The notes below the pieces were generated by a model. The model saw nothing but the letters and a program-made list of their open reading frames with translations, was not told where the DNA came from and made no database searches. From NCBI GenBank assembly GCA_016794625.1, contig JAEUGY010000108.1:1-50041 (forward strand): a stretch of 50,041 bases of DNA. Direction: 5' to 3'. A program made the position numbers and the translations under genes. The stretch is from Opitutaceae bacterium (GTDB lineage: Bacteria > Verrucomicrobiota > Verrucomicrobiia > Opitutales > Opitutaceae). Positions within the stretch are counted from its first letter, which is position 1; every line of letters begins with the position of its first letter. Of the stretch, positions 8,785 through 16,188 are shown piece after piece.

Positions 8785-9521
8785 TGAACCGAGAAGAAGC
8801 TCAATTCATCCTCGGTGCCTATCGTCCAAACGGCGCCGATGCCCATGATCCACAATTCCAGGACGCGCTTGCCCTCGCGCAACGTGACCCGGAGTTGGGC
8901 CGCTGGCTCGCTGAGCAGCAGGCTCTCGACCGTGCCTTCTCGGCCAAGATTCGTAGTCGTCCCTTGCCCGGCGATCTGAAGGCCCAGCTCCTGCTCGCCC
9001 GCACCACCGTCCGTCGTGGCGCGTGGTGGCGCAAGCCAGTCTGGCTGGCCACTGCCGCGTGTTTCGCCGTCCTGCTGGTGGCCGGTGGTCTGTTGTTGAG
9101 CGGACGCGGTCACACCGCCGAATTCGCCGCCTTTCGTGATGCGATGGCTGCCGCCTCGGCCGATATGGGCGATCATGCCGATGTCTGGGGCCTCGACACC
9201 GATGGCTACCGAAAGTGGTTGGCCAAGAACCGCGGCACGTCCGACTTTGTGCTTCCCGCATCGCTGGCCGACCGGGGCATCGCTGCTTGCAAGATCGTCG
9301 AGTGGCAGGGCCACCGCGTCACGATGCTCTGCCTGAAGTCCGGCGGCCAACACTTGGACCTGTTTGTCATCAACGCCTCCGAGTTGCCCGGCATTGCCCT
9401 GGGCTCGAAGCCGCTGCTTGTCGCCGACAGCGGTGCTACCACCGCCGCGTGGCAGCACAACGGAAACGTCTACTTGCTGGCCGGCACGATTCCGATGGAA
9501 GAGTTGCGGCAGTTGCTCTGA
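8784..9521 (+). CDS. Membrane anti-sigma factor-like protein
   Basis: 245 residues: cytoplasmic N-terminus about 1-85, one transmembrane helix about 88-108 (VWLATAACFAVLLVAGGLLL), and an extracytoplasmic domain of about 135 residues. The N-terminal part has no HxxxCxxC zinc motif, so it is not a standard zinc anti-sigma domain. The one-base overlap with the ECF sigma gene and the topology support a role as its partner; direct binding is inference. The external part (VWGLDTDGYRKWLAKN..., ACKIVEWQGHRVTMLCLKSGG) does not match a family I can name, and could be the sensor. Confidence 0.75.
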   Translation: MNREEAQFILGAYRPNGADAHDPQFQDALALAQRDPELGRWLAEQQALDRAFSAKIRSRPLPGDLKAQLLLARTTVRRGAWWRKPVWLATAACFAVLLVAGGLLLSGRGHTAEFAAFRDAMAAASADMGDHADVWGLDTDGYRKWLAKNRGTSDFVLPASLADRGIAACKIVEWQGHRVTMLCLKSGGQHLDLFVINASELPGIALGSKPLLVADSGATTAAWQHNGNVYLLAGTIPMEELRQLL

Positions 9522-9795
9522 CCCTGCCGATCCAGAACCGCGGTCGCCAGATACTCGCGGACGATGACGTATCTGCGCTCGTGCGGGTCGACCCAATGGG
9601 GTCAAACCGTTTGACGTTTTGAGCTGGGTCGGATGTTCGGACGAGGGATCATGCCATTGCCGCGGCGCACCTTGTCGAAATCTTCAGCGCCGAGTGCGAA
9701 CGGCGTCGAGCCGATCCCAAGAGCGTTTCTCTGCCAACCGTGCACCTTTCTCGAATCGAACCGTAGTAACACCCTGAACCAGGGCTCGACCCCGC
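9522..9795. other. Intergenic region between convergent genes
   Basis: 274 bases between the anti-sigma-like gene and the 3' end of the binding-protein gene. I see no gene. It contains a short perfect inverted repeat, GTCAAAC-C-GTTTGAC at 9601-9615, followed by GTTTT; the one-base spacer makes a normal hairpin poor, so it could be a protein site or a weak terminator. Confidence 0.4.
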
Positions 9796-10758
9796 TCAGC
9801 GCTGAATGCGTGGCGTGTAGACAAAGGCTTCAAGGTCGACCCGCCGTTCAAGGAAGCGGTGCTCCACGAAAACAGATTGGCACGCCTCCCACTCCTGGCG
9901 GGTCATCAACGGCATGATGGAAGAGGCCGGGGTCGGCTGGACGAGGGGCGCGATCTGGCCAAGCGATGCGAGTTGGTAGGCGCGGTCGAGCTTGGGGTTC
10001 CACGTCTTGAGTATCAGATCGATCGTGGCCTCCGGGTGCGCGAGGGCAAACGCCCAGCCGCGTCGGCAGGCGGCGAGGAAGCGCTCCACGAGCGCGGGGT
10101 GCGCTGCGAGGGTGGCTTCCGTGACAAAGAGCACCTGGGAAGGGGCGAGGTAGCCATGGTCCTTGGCGTGGATGAAGTCGCTCTGCCCCGGCGCGCGCAG
10201 CTTGAGGGCGACGTTCTCATCCAGCGAATACCCCTGCATGAGATCGACGGTCCCCTCGAGCAGGACGCGTGGATCGTAACCGACCTCGGTCATGACCACG
10301 TCCTTCAGCGTGAGTCCGACACGAGCCAGGGCAACGGCCAAGACCTTCTCCCCGTCATGGTGGATGCCCACTTTGCGGCCGCGGAAGTCCGCGGCGGTCC
10401 GAATGCCGCTTTTCTTCAGGACCATCCAACCCATCGGGCTGGAGTGAAACATCGGGGCGAGAGCGACCACGGGCCGGCCCTTCTGGCGCTCCAGCAACAG
10501 GACATTGCTCTCCGACACCCCAAACGCCAACCCCGTCGCTGCAACCACCGATTCCACGACTCCCGCGCTTTTCGGCGATTCCTTCAGGTCAACGGCAAAA
10601 CCCGCTTCTGCAAAGTACCCCTGCTCCACCGCTTGGTAGAGGCCGGCGAACTGTGCGTTGAAGATCCAGTCCAGCTGGACCCTGACCGGCACGGCTTCAC
10701 GGGCCGTGAGGACCGAACTCAGCCAAAACAGGCACGCAAGACAAAGGAAGTGACGCAT
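9796..10758 (-). CDS. NMT1/THI5-like ABC transporter substrate-binding protein
   Basis: 320 residues from ATG 10758 (MRHFLCLACLFWLSS, a good signal peptide); an upstream ATG at 10785 would add nine residues. The chain shows the family pattern: VRVQLDWIFNAQFAGLYQAVEQGYFAEAGFAVDL, then FRGRKVGIHHDG, VDLMQGYSLDEN and a long helical C-terminus (HPALVERFLAACRRGWAFALAHPEATIDLIL). These periplasmic proteins bind pyrimidine precursors of thiamine, taurine, alkanesulfonates or related ligands. No permease or ATPase gene is adjacent, so it is an orphan here. No thiamine riboswitch pattern is visible upstream. Ligand unknown. Confidence 0.85.
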   Translation of the reverse strand: MRHFLCLACLFWLSSVLTAREAVPVRVQLDWIFNAQFAGLYQAVEQGYFAEAGFAVDLKESPKSAGVVESVVAATGLAFGVSESNVLLLERQKGRPVVALAPMFHSSPMGWMVLKKSGIRTAADFRGRKVGIHHDGEKVLAVALARVGLTLKDVVMTEVGYDPRVLLEGTVDLMQGYSLDENVALKLRAPGQSDFIHAKDHGYLAPSQVLFVTEATLAAHPALVERFLAACRRGWAFALAHPEATIDLILKTWNPKLDRAYQLASLGQIAPLVQPTPASSIMPLMTRQEWEACQSVFVEHRFLERRVDLEAFVYTPRIQR

Positions 10759-11058
10759 GCCGGCGTAGAGCACGAAACGCACCATCGCGTCCGTCCGGCA
10801 GCACTTTAGGAACGAACCAGGAGACGCCAGGATAGCCCAACGTCCAAGGCCGGAGCGTCTCGACCGGCTTTAGCGCGCTGATTACGGTCTGGCCGACAAG
10901 ATCCCCTACCACAGCGTACTCGCCTAGTTTCGCACGTGTTTTGGCGGCGATCGGTTCGAACCGATCCTCTTGCACGTCGCCACGGGTCTCTGCGTTGGGG
11001 CCGACGCGATTGGCGGCTGTCGCAAAAAAGGCGTCCAGGTTCGTGCTGGGACGTCGGG
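10759..11058. other. Intergenic region upstream of the binding-protein gene
   Basis: 300 bases between the start of the binding-protein gene and the end of the DUF4394 gene. It presumably holds the promoter of the former. I see no RNA gene, riboswitch, terminator hairpin or repeat in it. A short minus-strand open frame (10697-10975) overlaps the coding start and lacks family features. Confidence 0.4.
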
Positions 11059-12237
11059 TCAGGGTAGTTCGTACACCTCCACGATTGCCACTCCGCCGGT
11101 GGCGGTGCCCACGCCGTTCACCACGGCGGTATAGGCACCGGGATCAAGGGTGATCAAGACGGAGGACTCCTTGGTGGATCCGGGCGCATATCCAGACGCG
11201 GTGATTTCGGTTGCCCTAGGATTCGTCGTCCAGTCGTCATTCTGCTCAAGCAGCGTCGATCCGCGATACACCTGGAGGCGGGTGTCGGTCAGCACATTCG
11301 TCAGTCCAAACGCGGCCAGCGAGGGACCGCGCACATTCACCAACACGGTGACGGGCTGGCTGCCTTGGATCACAAAACCGCTGATCAACACACCTTCGCC
11401 GGGCGTCACCAGGCCGCGCGCCGACGTATTCACAATCGCCAGCGCCGGTTCTTTTGGCACCAGCGCCACATCATTCGCTCCAGCCGGGAGCGCGCTCACC
11501 AGAGTGGCGGCACCGGTGGACAAATTGATCCGATAAAGTCCGGGGGAACCCCCGACCACGAGCGAAGCGTAGGCGACCCCGGGGGCAAAGATATCAAATC
11601 CCACCACCGCGGACGTATCCACTCCGAGTGGTCCCACCGTGCGTAAGACACCGTCATTCGGCGGATTCTGCACCACGAGGACGTCGCGGTCGTAGTCGAT
11701 GTCATAGAGGGTGGTGGCCGTCGCCAGGCGTCCCGCCACGCTGTTCGTGTAGCCGGCCCCGGCGACCGACGTCGGTCGTCCTGCGCCGCTGTCGTCGGGC
11801 GCGTACGCCAGGGCGCCATCGGTGGTCACCGCTCCCGTGTCCACGTTGATCCGGAAATTCTGGCCGGTGTTCGAAATCACACGCAAGCGGTCGGGCACGG
11901 GATTGAAGTCCACTCCGAAGGCCGTCCCGGAAAGCGGGGAACTGAGCGTGGAGAGCAAGGTTGCGGCGCCTGTCGCAGGGTTCAGAACGAACAGTCGGCT
12001 TTGATTCGTCACTCCGACCAGCGTGCGGTTGACCGGCCGGAAATCGATGCCGACCAACGACTCGCCGACATTCAACCCGGTCACCGGCACCGGGGTGCCC
12101 GCCGCAGGCGCCCCGACCGCAAAGGTGGCCAGTGACGTGCCACCGATGAGCGCAACGCCCTGCTGCGCCCGGGCTTGAGACAACATTCCGACACAGAGGA
12201 GCAGGCCAAGTCCAAGACTCGTTTTCATGGTATTCAT
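11059..12237 (-). CDS. DUF4394 secreted protein with Opitutaceae-type C-terminal domain
   Basis: About 392 residues. Signal peptide (MKTSLGLGLLLCVGMLSQARA); a DUF4394 propeller-like region about 25-270 with repeats such as VGIDFRPVNRTLVGVTNQSRLFVLNPATG and DYDRDVLVVQNPPNDG; then a C-terminal domain of about 125 residues (NTSARGLVTPGEGVLISGFVI ... GVAIVEVYELP). The same C-terminal domain ends the protein at 23214-24500. Starts at ATG 12237 or 12228 are both reasonable; the frame continues to 12258. It is probably secreted or displayed at the surface. It stands alone between two gaps of 300-450 bases. Confidence 0.8.
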   Translation of the reverse strand: MNTMKTSLGLGLLLCVGMLSQARAQQGVALIGGTSLATFAVGAPAAGTPVPVTGLNVGESLVGIDFRPVNRTLVGVTNQSRLFVLNPATGAATLLSTLSSPLSGTAFGVDFNPVPDRLRVISNTGQNFRINVDTGAVTTDGALAYAPDDSGAGRPTSVAGAGYTNSVAGRLATATTLYDIDYDRDVLVVQNPPNDGVLRTVGPLGVDTSAVVGFDIFAPGVAYASLVVGGSPGLYRINLSTGAATLVSALPAGANDVALVPKEPALAIVNTSARGLVTPGEGVLISGFVIQGSQPVTVLVNVRGPSLAAFGLTNVLTDTRLQVYRGSTLLEQNDDWTTNPRATEITASGYAPGSTKESSVLITLDPGAYTAVVNGVGTATGGVAIVEVYELP

Positions 12238-12688
12238 AGGGTTCGAGCGGGAGCGCATGGCAGCCCGTCACAAAAATCTACGACCTGCGATCACCGGCGG
12301 ATGCGAAAATCTTGCGCCCCCGCCCCGCCGGCCGGATTCGCACCTGCGCCGATCCGACCAGGATGGATCCATCCGACGGCGTCGGTGACCTCGCAGGCTT
12401 CGATCCCTATTCGTAGTTGAATCTTACTTACTGCTCAGACTTCGTCCCCGTTGCAACGGCCATGAGCTGAACACCTCGGCGGGTGACCGATCTACGTGAT
12501 CGGAGATCCCATGAACCTGTGGCGTCTTCGAACCTTTCTGGCGATGTCCGCGCTCGCATGATCAATGCCGTCGACCCTGAGAAAACCTTCTCCGACGCCT
12601 CCGGAAAGTTCCGGCTCAATGCGCTCAATGGGACGTTGAACAGCGGAGAAATCATCTCCGACCCCAAGTCGACCGATCGGAAATCGTT
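12238..12688. other. 451-base region without a supported gene
   Basis: This lies upstream of the DUF4394 gene and downstream of the propeller-like gene, so it should hold the DUF4394 promoter. A 16-codon frame at 12510 (MNLWRLRTFLAMSALA, then stop) looks like a signal-peptide stub and could be a decayed gene remnant. Short open frames on both strands (12428-12692) have no recognisable features. No repeat or RNA is visible. Confidence 0.35.
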
Positions 12689-13531
12689 CTAGGGCTTCGT
12701 CTCGGTCCACGGGCCTGTCACCCGGCCGGTGATGATCTCGCGGGTGCGTTTGAGGATGAGGTGGACGACGCCGGGTTCAACGGGGTCCCAGGCGAACGCC
12801 TGGCCTTCGCCGGTCATGGGCACGGTGCCCACCCAGCGGAGCGCGGGTCCGGCCTCGGGGAATTTCAGGATGTAAAACTCGGGTTCATCGTGGCCGGTCA
12901 CAAAGAGGTGCCCGCCGGGTCCCAGGGCGCCACCGGAAATACTGTAGCCGCGGGATGCGAGTCGGGCGACGAGGTCCGGCGGGAATACCCAGCCCGCACC
13001 GGTCGGGCGCCAGGCATCGTCATACTCCACGAGGCGCGTCCACTCGGGTCCGCGGCCGGGTTCGCCTCCTCGTTTGGCATAGTGGACAAAACACGCGAGC
13101 CAGCGGTCATTCCGCCGGACAAACCAGGTGAGCGATCCATCGGTCCGGCCGAAACTGTGCGAACCCACGTGGCGGAGGGTGACCGTATCCCAGATCTCAA
13201 CGGAGCTGAACATGGGTACGCCGGGGTAGTTGGAGTGCGCACAGTAAAGCCGGCCTTGATGCACGACTCCGGCGTTGAGGTGCGTAAGTGGATCGCCTTC
13301 GGGACACTCCCAGCGGGCGAGTCGGCGGCCGGTGGCCCGGTCATACTTTCCGAGTTCGTGGTTGCCGATTGCATACAGGGCGTCGGCGGTCGCCGCCACG
13401 CCCTGCCGGGCCTCCACCGCCGGGCGGCGGCTGAGCTCCTCGAAGCGCCAGGGATTCGTCCCTTCCACCGCCTTCGTGGGCGGCACCACCGCAGCCAGCG
13501 TCAGCCCCAGCAGGGCGAGAAGTCGTTTCAT
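12689..13531 (-). CDS. Secreted propeller-like protein of unknown function
   Basis: 280 residues from ATG 13531 (MKRLLALLGLTLAAVVPPTKA, a signal peptide); ATG 13546 adds five residues. The rest reads like a beta-propeller: VAATADALYAIGNHELGKYDRATGRRL, VHQGRLYCAHSNYPG, SVEIWDTVTLRHVGSHSFG, SGGALGPGGHLFVTGHDEPEFYILKFP. Similar proteins in planctomycetes and verrucomicrobia are uncharacterised. It lies 80 bases downstream of the GntP-type permease gene on the same strand and may be the last gene of that unit. No catalytic motif is visible. Confidence 0.7.
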   Translation of the reverse strand: MKRLLALLGLTLAAVVPPTKAVEGTNPWRFEELSRRPAVEARQGVAATADALYAIGNHELGKYDRATGRRLARWECPEGDPLTHLNAGVVHQGRLYCAHSNYPGVPMFSSVEIWDTVTLRHVGSHSFGRTDGSLTWFVRRNDRWLACFVHYAKRGGEPGRGPEWTRLVEYDDAWRPTGAGWVFPPDLVARLASRGYSISGGALGPGGHLFVTGHDEPEFYILKFPEAGPALRWVGTVPMTGEGQAFAWDPVEPGVVHLILKRTREIITGRVTGPWTETKP

Positions 13532-13626
13532 GGTTTCGAGGTTCATGGTTGGACGCTGCGAGTCAAATCGTGCTTCACCCGACGCGCGTTACGTTTCCGT
13601 CATGCACGAAGCCGGCAACGGGAGCG

Positions 13627-14988
13627 TCAGACCAGGAAGAGGCTCAGGACAAACACGGTGGCGATGCCGGTCAGCCCCGCGATCGCCGTGGCGACGGTGA
13701 CGAGTCGGTAACCTTGGGACACCGAGAGTCCGGACATCTGCGTGATCACCCAGAAGTAGCTGTCGTTGACGTGCGACACCATCATCGCCCCGGTCGCGAT
13801 CGCCAGCGTGGCGAGCGCCGGTCCCGCCCCGGTGGCCAGGCCCATCGACGGCAGGAGGTGCGACATGAGCGAGGCGGTCGTGATCATGGCCACGGTGGAC
13901 GAACCGATCGCAGTCTTCAGGCCGACCGCCACAATGAACGGGAGAAGGATGCTGAATCGCCCTAGGTTGAGGGAAGCCAACCCGTCGCCGATCAACGTCG
14001 CCATCGGCGTCTCCCGCAGCACTCCGCCCAGCGCGCCTCCGGCAGCCGTGATCAGGATGATCGTGCCCGCATCGCGCAAACCCTCGCCGCACCAGGCACC
14101 GAACGCCTCCCGGCCATGGCGTCGCACCACAAACCAGACCAGAAATACGCCCAAGACCAACGCGGTGTTGGGATCGCCCAGCAGGCCAAAGAACGCACGC
14201 ACAGCTCCATCGCCTAGCGGCCGTCCGGGCAGATCCGAGATCGACTTGAGCGCGATGAGCAAAACCGGAAAGAAAATGGGCCCAAAGGCCGCTTTCACGC
14301 CATACGTGGCCCCTTCACCCGCCGGGTTTTCCGGTGGGTTCGCCGCGCGACCGCCGGGGTCCGGGCTGACAAAGATCCGACGGCCGGCATATTGGGCATA
14401 GGCATAGGTGGTCGCGAGCACCGGCAACGTCACCAGCAGCCCGAGCAGGATCACCGTGCCGACGTCGGCCCGCAGCTCACCCGCGGTCGCCAGGGGGCCG
14501 GGTGTGGGCGGGACGAGGCAGTGCGTGGCATACAGGCCCATGCTCAAAGCGACGGCAAAGGAGGCGAGGGACACGCCGGTCTGGCGAGCCAGCGATCGCG
14601 TCAGGGGCGAGAGGATGACGTAGCCGGAATCGCAGAACACGGGGATGGAGACGAGGGCGCCGGTGCAGGACATCGCCAAGACCGACCGGGCGCGGCCGAT
14701 CAACTTCAACATGGCATTCGCCATCACGATCGCGCATCCGCTCTTTTCCAGGACGGTGCCGATGATGCAGCCGCAGGCAATGACGATGCCAATGTAGCCG
14801 ACCGTCTTGCCAAATCCGCCTGTCAGCGCCGCCACCGTCTTGGACGGCGACAGTCCCCCGCACAGTCCCATGCCGTAGGCGGTGAGGAGCAGCGCGAGGA
14901 ACGGGTGCATCTTGTAACGCGTCGTCGCGACCACAATGAAGGCGATGCCGACCGCGAGGGCGACGAAGAGGAGGGGTCCGGAGAACAT
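13627..14988 (-). CDS. GntP-family gluconate/organic acid:H+ symporter
   Basis: 453 residues, strongly hydrophobic throughout (roughly 12-14 membrane helices). Family marks include ALTGGFGKTVGYIGIVIACGCIIGTVLEKSG, IPVFCDSGYVILSPL (a conserved GntP motif), THCLVPPTPGPLA and AGGALGGVLRETPM. GntP permeases take up gluconate, related sugar acids or small hydroxyacids with protons. ATG 14988 (MFSGPLLFVALAVG) is preferred to the upstream start at 15042, because it begins directly at the first helix. It lies downstream of a LacI-type regulator on the same strand (117-base gap), which probably controls it. The exact substrate cannot be told. Confidence 0.88.
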   Translation of the reverse strand: MFSGPLLFVALAVGIAFIVVATTRYKMHPFLALLLTAYGMGLCGGLSPSKTVAALTGGFGKTVGYIGIVIACGCIIGTVLEKSGCAIVMANAMLKLIGRARSVLAMSCTGALVSIPVFCDSGYVILSPLTRSLARQTGVSLASFAVALSMGLYATHCLVPPTPGPLATAGELRADVGTVILLGLLVTLPVLATTYAYAQYAGRRIFVSPDPGGRAANPPENPAGEGATYGVKAAFGPIFFPVLLIALKSISDLPGRPLGDGAVRAFFGLLGDPNTALVLGVFLVWFVVRRHGREAFGAWCGEGLRDAGTIILITAAGGALGGVLRETPMATLIGDGLASLNLGRFSILLPFIVAVGLKTAIGSSTVAMITTASLMSHLLPSMGLATGAGPALATLAIATGAMMVSHVNDSYFWVITQMSGLSVSQGYRLVTVATAIAGLTGIATVFVLSLFLV

Positions 14989-15105
14989 GGGAAGGGGTGC
15001 GAGGTGGACCCAACCTCCCCCCGCACGTACCGGGAGGGGCAACTGATTCGGTCCGGATCAGCAGCCTGCACCGGCACCCGGCGCGGAGGCAAGACCCGCG
15101 CTGCC

Positions 15106-16149
15106 TCAGGCTCCGCCCGCCACGGTCCGCAGCGATTTCCCCGGCGTCCACCGTCCCTCGACATGGATGCGCTGGGGAAACTCCGGCACGCCGCGCTCGC
15201 CCCGGTGGATCATCGCGACCAGCACATCGACCGCCACCGCACCAATCTCGGTGGAGCTCTCCACCACACCCGCCACCCGGGGGTCCGGGCGCACCAGATT
15301 GGGAAACGCGACGCCCAGATCCTCGGGCACGCGGACTGCGAGCTGCCGCAGATCGCGGAGAATCACGTCCTTGACGGCTCCGACAATGGCGTCCGGACGA
15401 TGGCGTCGGAGCCAGACTCCCAGCGTGGCGGCATCCTCGTAATTGGCCAGCAGGAGCGGCGGCGGCGGCGGTTCGCCCTCCGCTCCGTATTCATGCACCA
15501 GATAGGCAGCCAGGTAGTTGCGGTCGGTGCGGAGGTCGTGATCCTTGGCCAGGACTAGCCCGATCCGGCGGTAGCCGAGTTTCTGCACCTGCTCCAGTGT
15601 CAGGCGCATGTCCCGGTACTGGGTCGAGACCACGGTGTGGAGATGGGGCGAGCTCAGCGAGTAGCCGAACGTCACAGTCGAAAAATCCCGCCAGGGAAAG
15701 TCGATCACCGTGTCGGAACGGGGCTGCGGACTGAGCAAAAGTCCGGAGATGTTGCGCGCCCGCAGGATCGCTGCGAGCCGGTCGGGCGTCACCTTCGGCT
15801 GGTTAAAGTCATACACCTCCAGGCCGAAGCCGTGCCGGCGCGCCCGCGCCACCGCGCCGTCATGAAAGTCGATGAAATGCTGGGTGCGCCGCCAGTTGTG
15901 CCCGAAAGCCGAGTTGACCAGCCAGGCGAGCGTGCCGTGGTAGGTCGCTGGGCGGTTTCGGCTGCGATACGCCGCCAGCGCCGAGAGCATCGGATCGGGG
16001 GCATACCCCAGCCGGGCCGCGATCCCGGCGATGCGCTTCCGGGTGCGCACCGGAATGCTGGGGTGGTTGTTCAGCGCCATGGACACCGTGGCCCGGGTGA
16101 CCCCGGCCTTGTCCGCGATGTCCTGCTGGGTTACGCGGGGCTTATCCAT
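15106..16149 (-). CDS. LacI-family transcriptional regulator
   Basis: 347 residues. The N-terminal LacI helix-turn-helix is at residues 7-27 (TQQDIADKAGVTRATVSMALN) with the hinge region following (RTRKRIAGIAARLGYAPDPMLSALAAYRS). The periplasmic-binding-protein-like effector domain fills the rest (ISGLLLSPQ, FGYSLSSPHLHTVVST, LGYRRIGLVLAKDHD, VPEDLGVAFPNLV). It is 39 bases downstream of the HEAT/cytochrome gene and upstream of the GntP-type permease, so it likely senses a carbohydrate or sugar acid and regulates these neighbours. I could not identify an operator with confidence. Confidence 0.92.
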   Translation of the reverse strand: MDKPRVTQQDIADKAGVTRATVSMALNNHPSIPVRTRKRIAGIAARLGYAPDPMLSALAAYRSRNRPATYHGTLAWLVNSAFGHNWRRTQHFIDFHDGAVARARRHGFGLEVYDFNQPKVTPDRLAAILRARNISGLLLSPQPRSDTVIDFPWRDFSTVTFGYSLSSPHLHTVVSTQYRDMRLTLEQVQKLGYRRIGLVLAKDHDLRTDRNYLAAYLVHEYGAEGEPPPPPLLLANYEDAATLGVWLRRHRPDAIVGAVKDVILRDLRQLAVRVPEDLGVAFPNLVRPDPRVAGVVESSTEIGAVAVDVLVAMIHRGERGVPEFPQRIHVEGRWTPGKSLRTVAGGA

Positions 16150-16188
16150 GAAGGTCGGAGGCCGGCTTCCGGTAGAGGTCTGCGAATG

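Noticed and set aside
9601-9615. GTCAAAC-C-GTTTGAC as a terminator
   Set aside because: The one-base spacer forces pairs to open, so the hairpin is weak; only recorded as a possible site.
10697-10975. A 92-codon minus-strand frame (start 10975)
   Set aside because: It overlaps the start of the NMT1/THI5-like gene in another frame and has no family pattern or leader.
10759-11058. Thiamine pyrophosphate riboswitch upstream of the THI5-like gene
   Set aside because: The conserved CUGAGA and related segments could not be found; ligand specificity of the binding protein is unknown.
12428-12692. Short frames on both strands at 12428-12692
   Set aside because: No Shine-Dalgarno support or protein features; they lie in a region otherwise read as non-coding.
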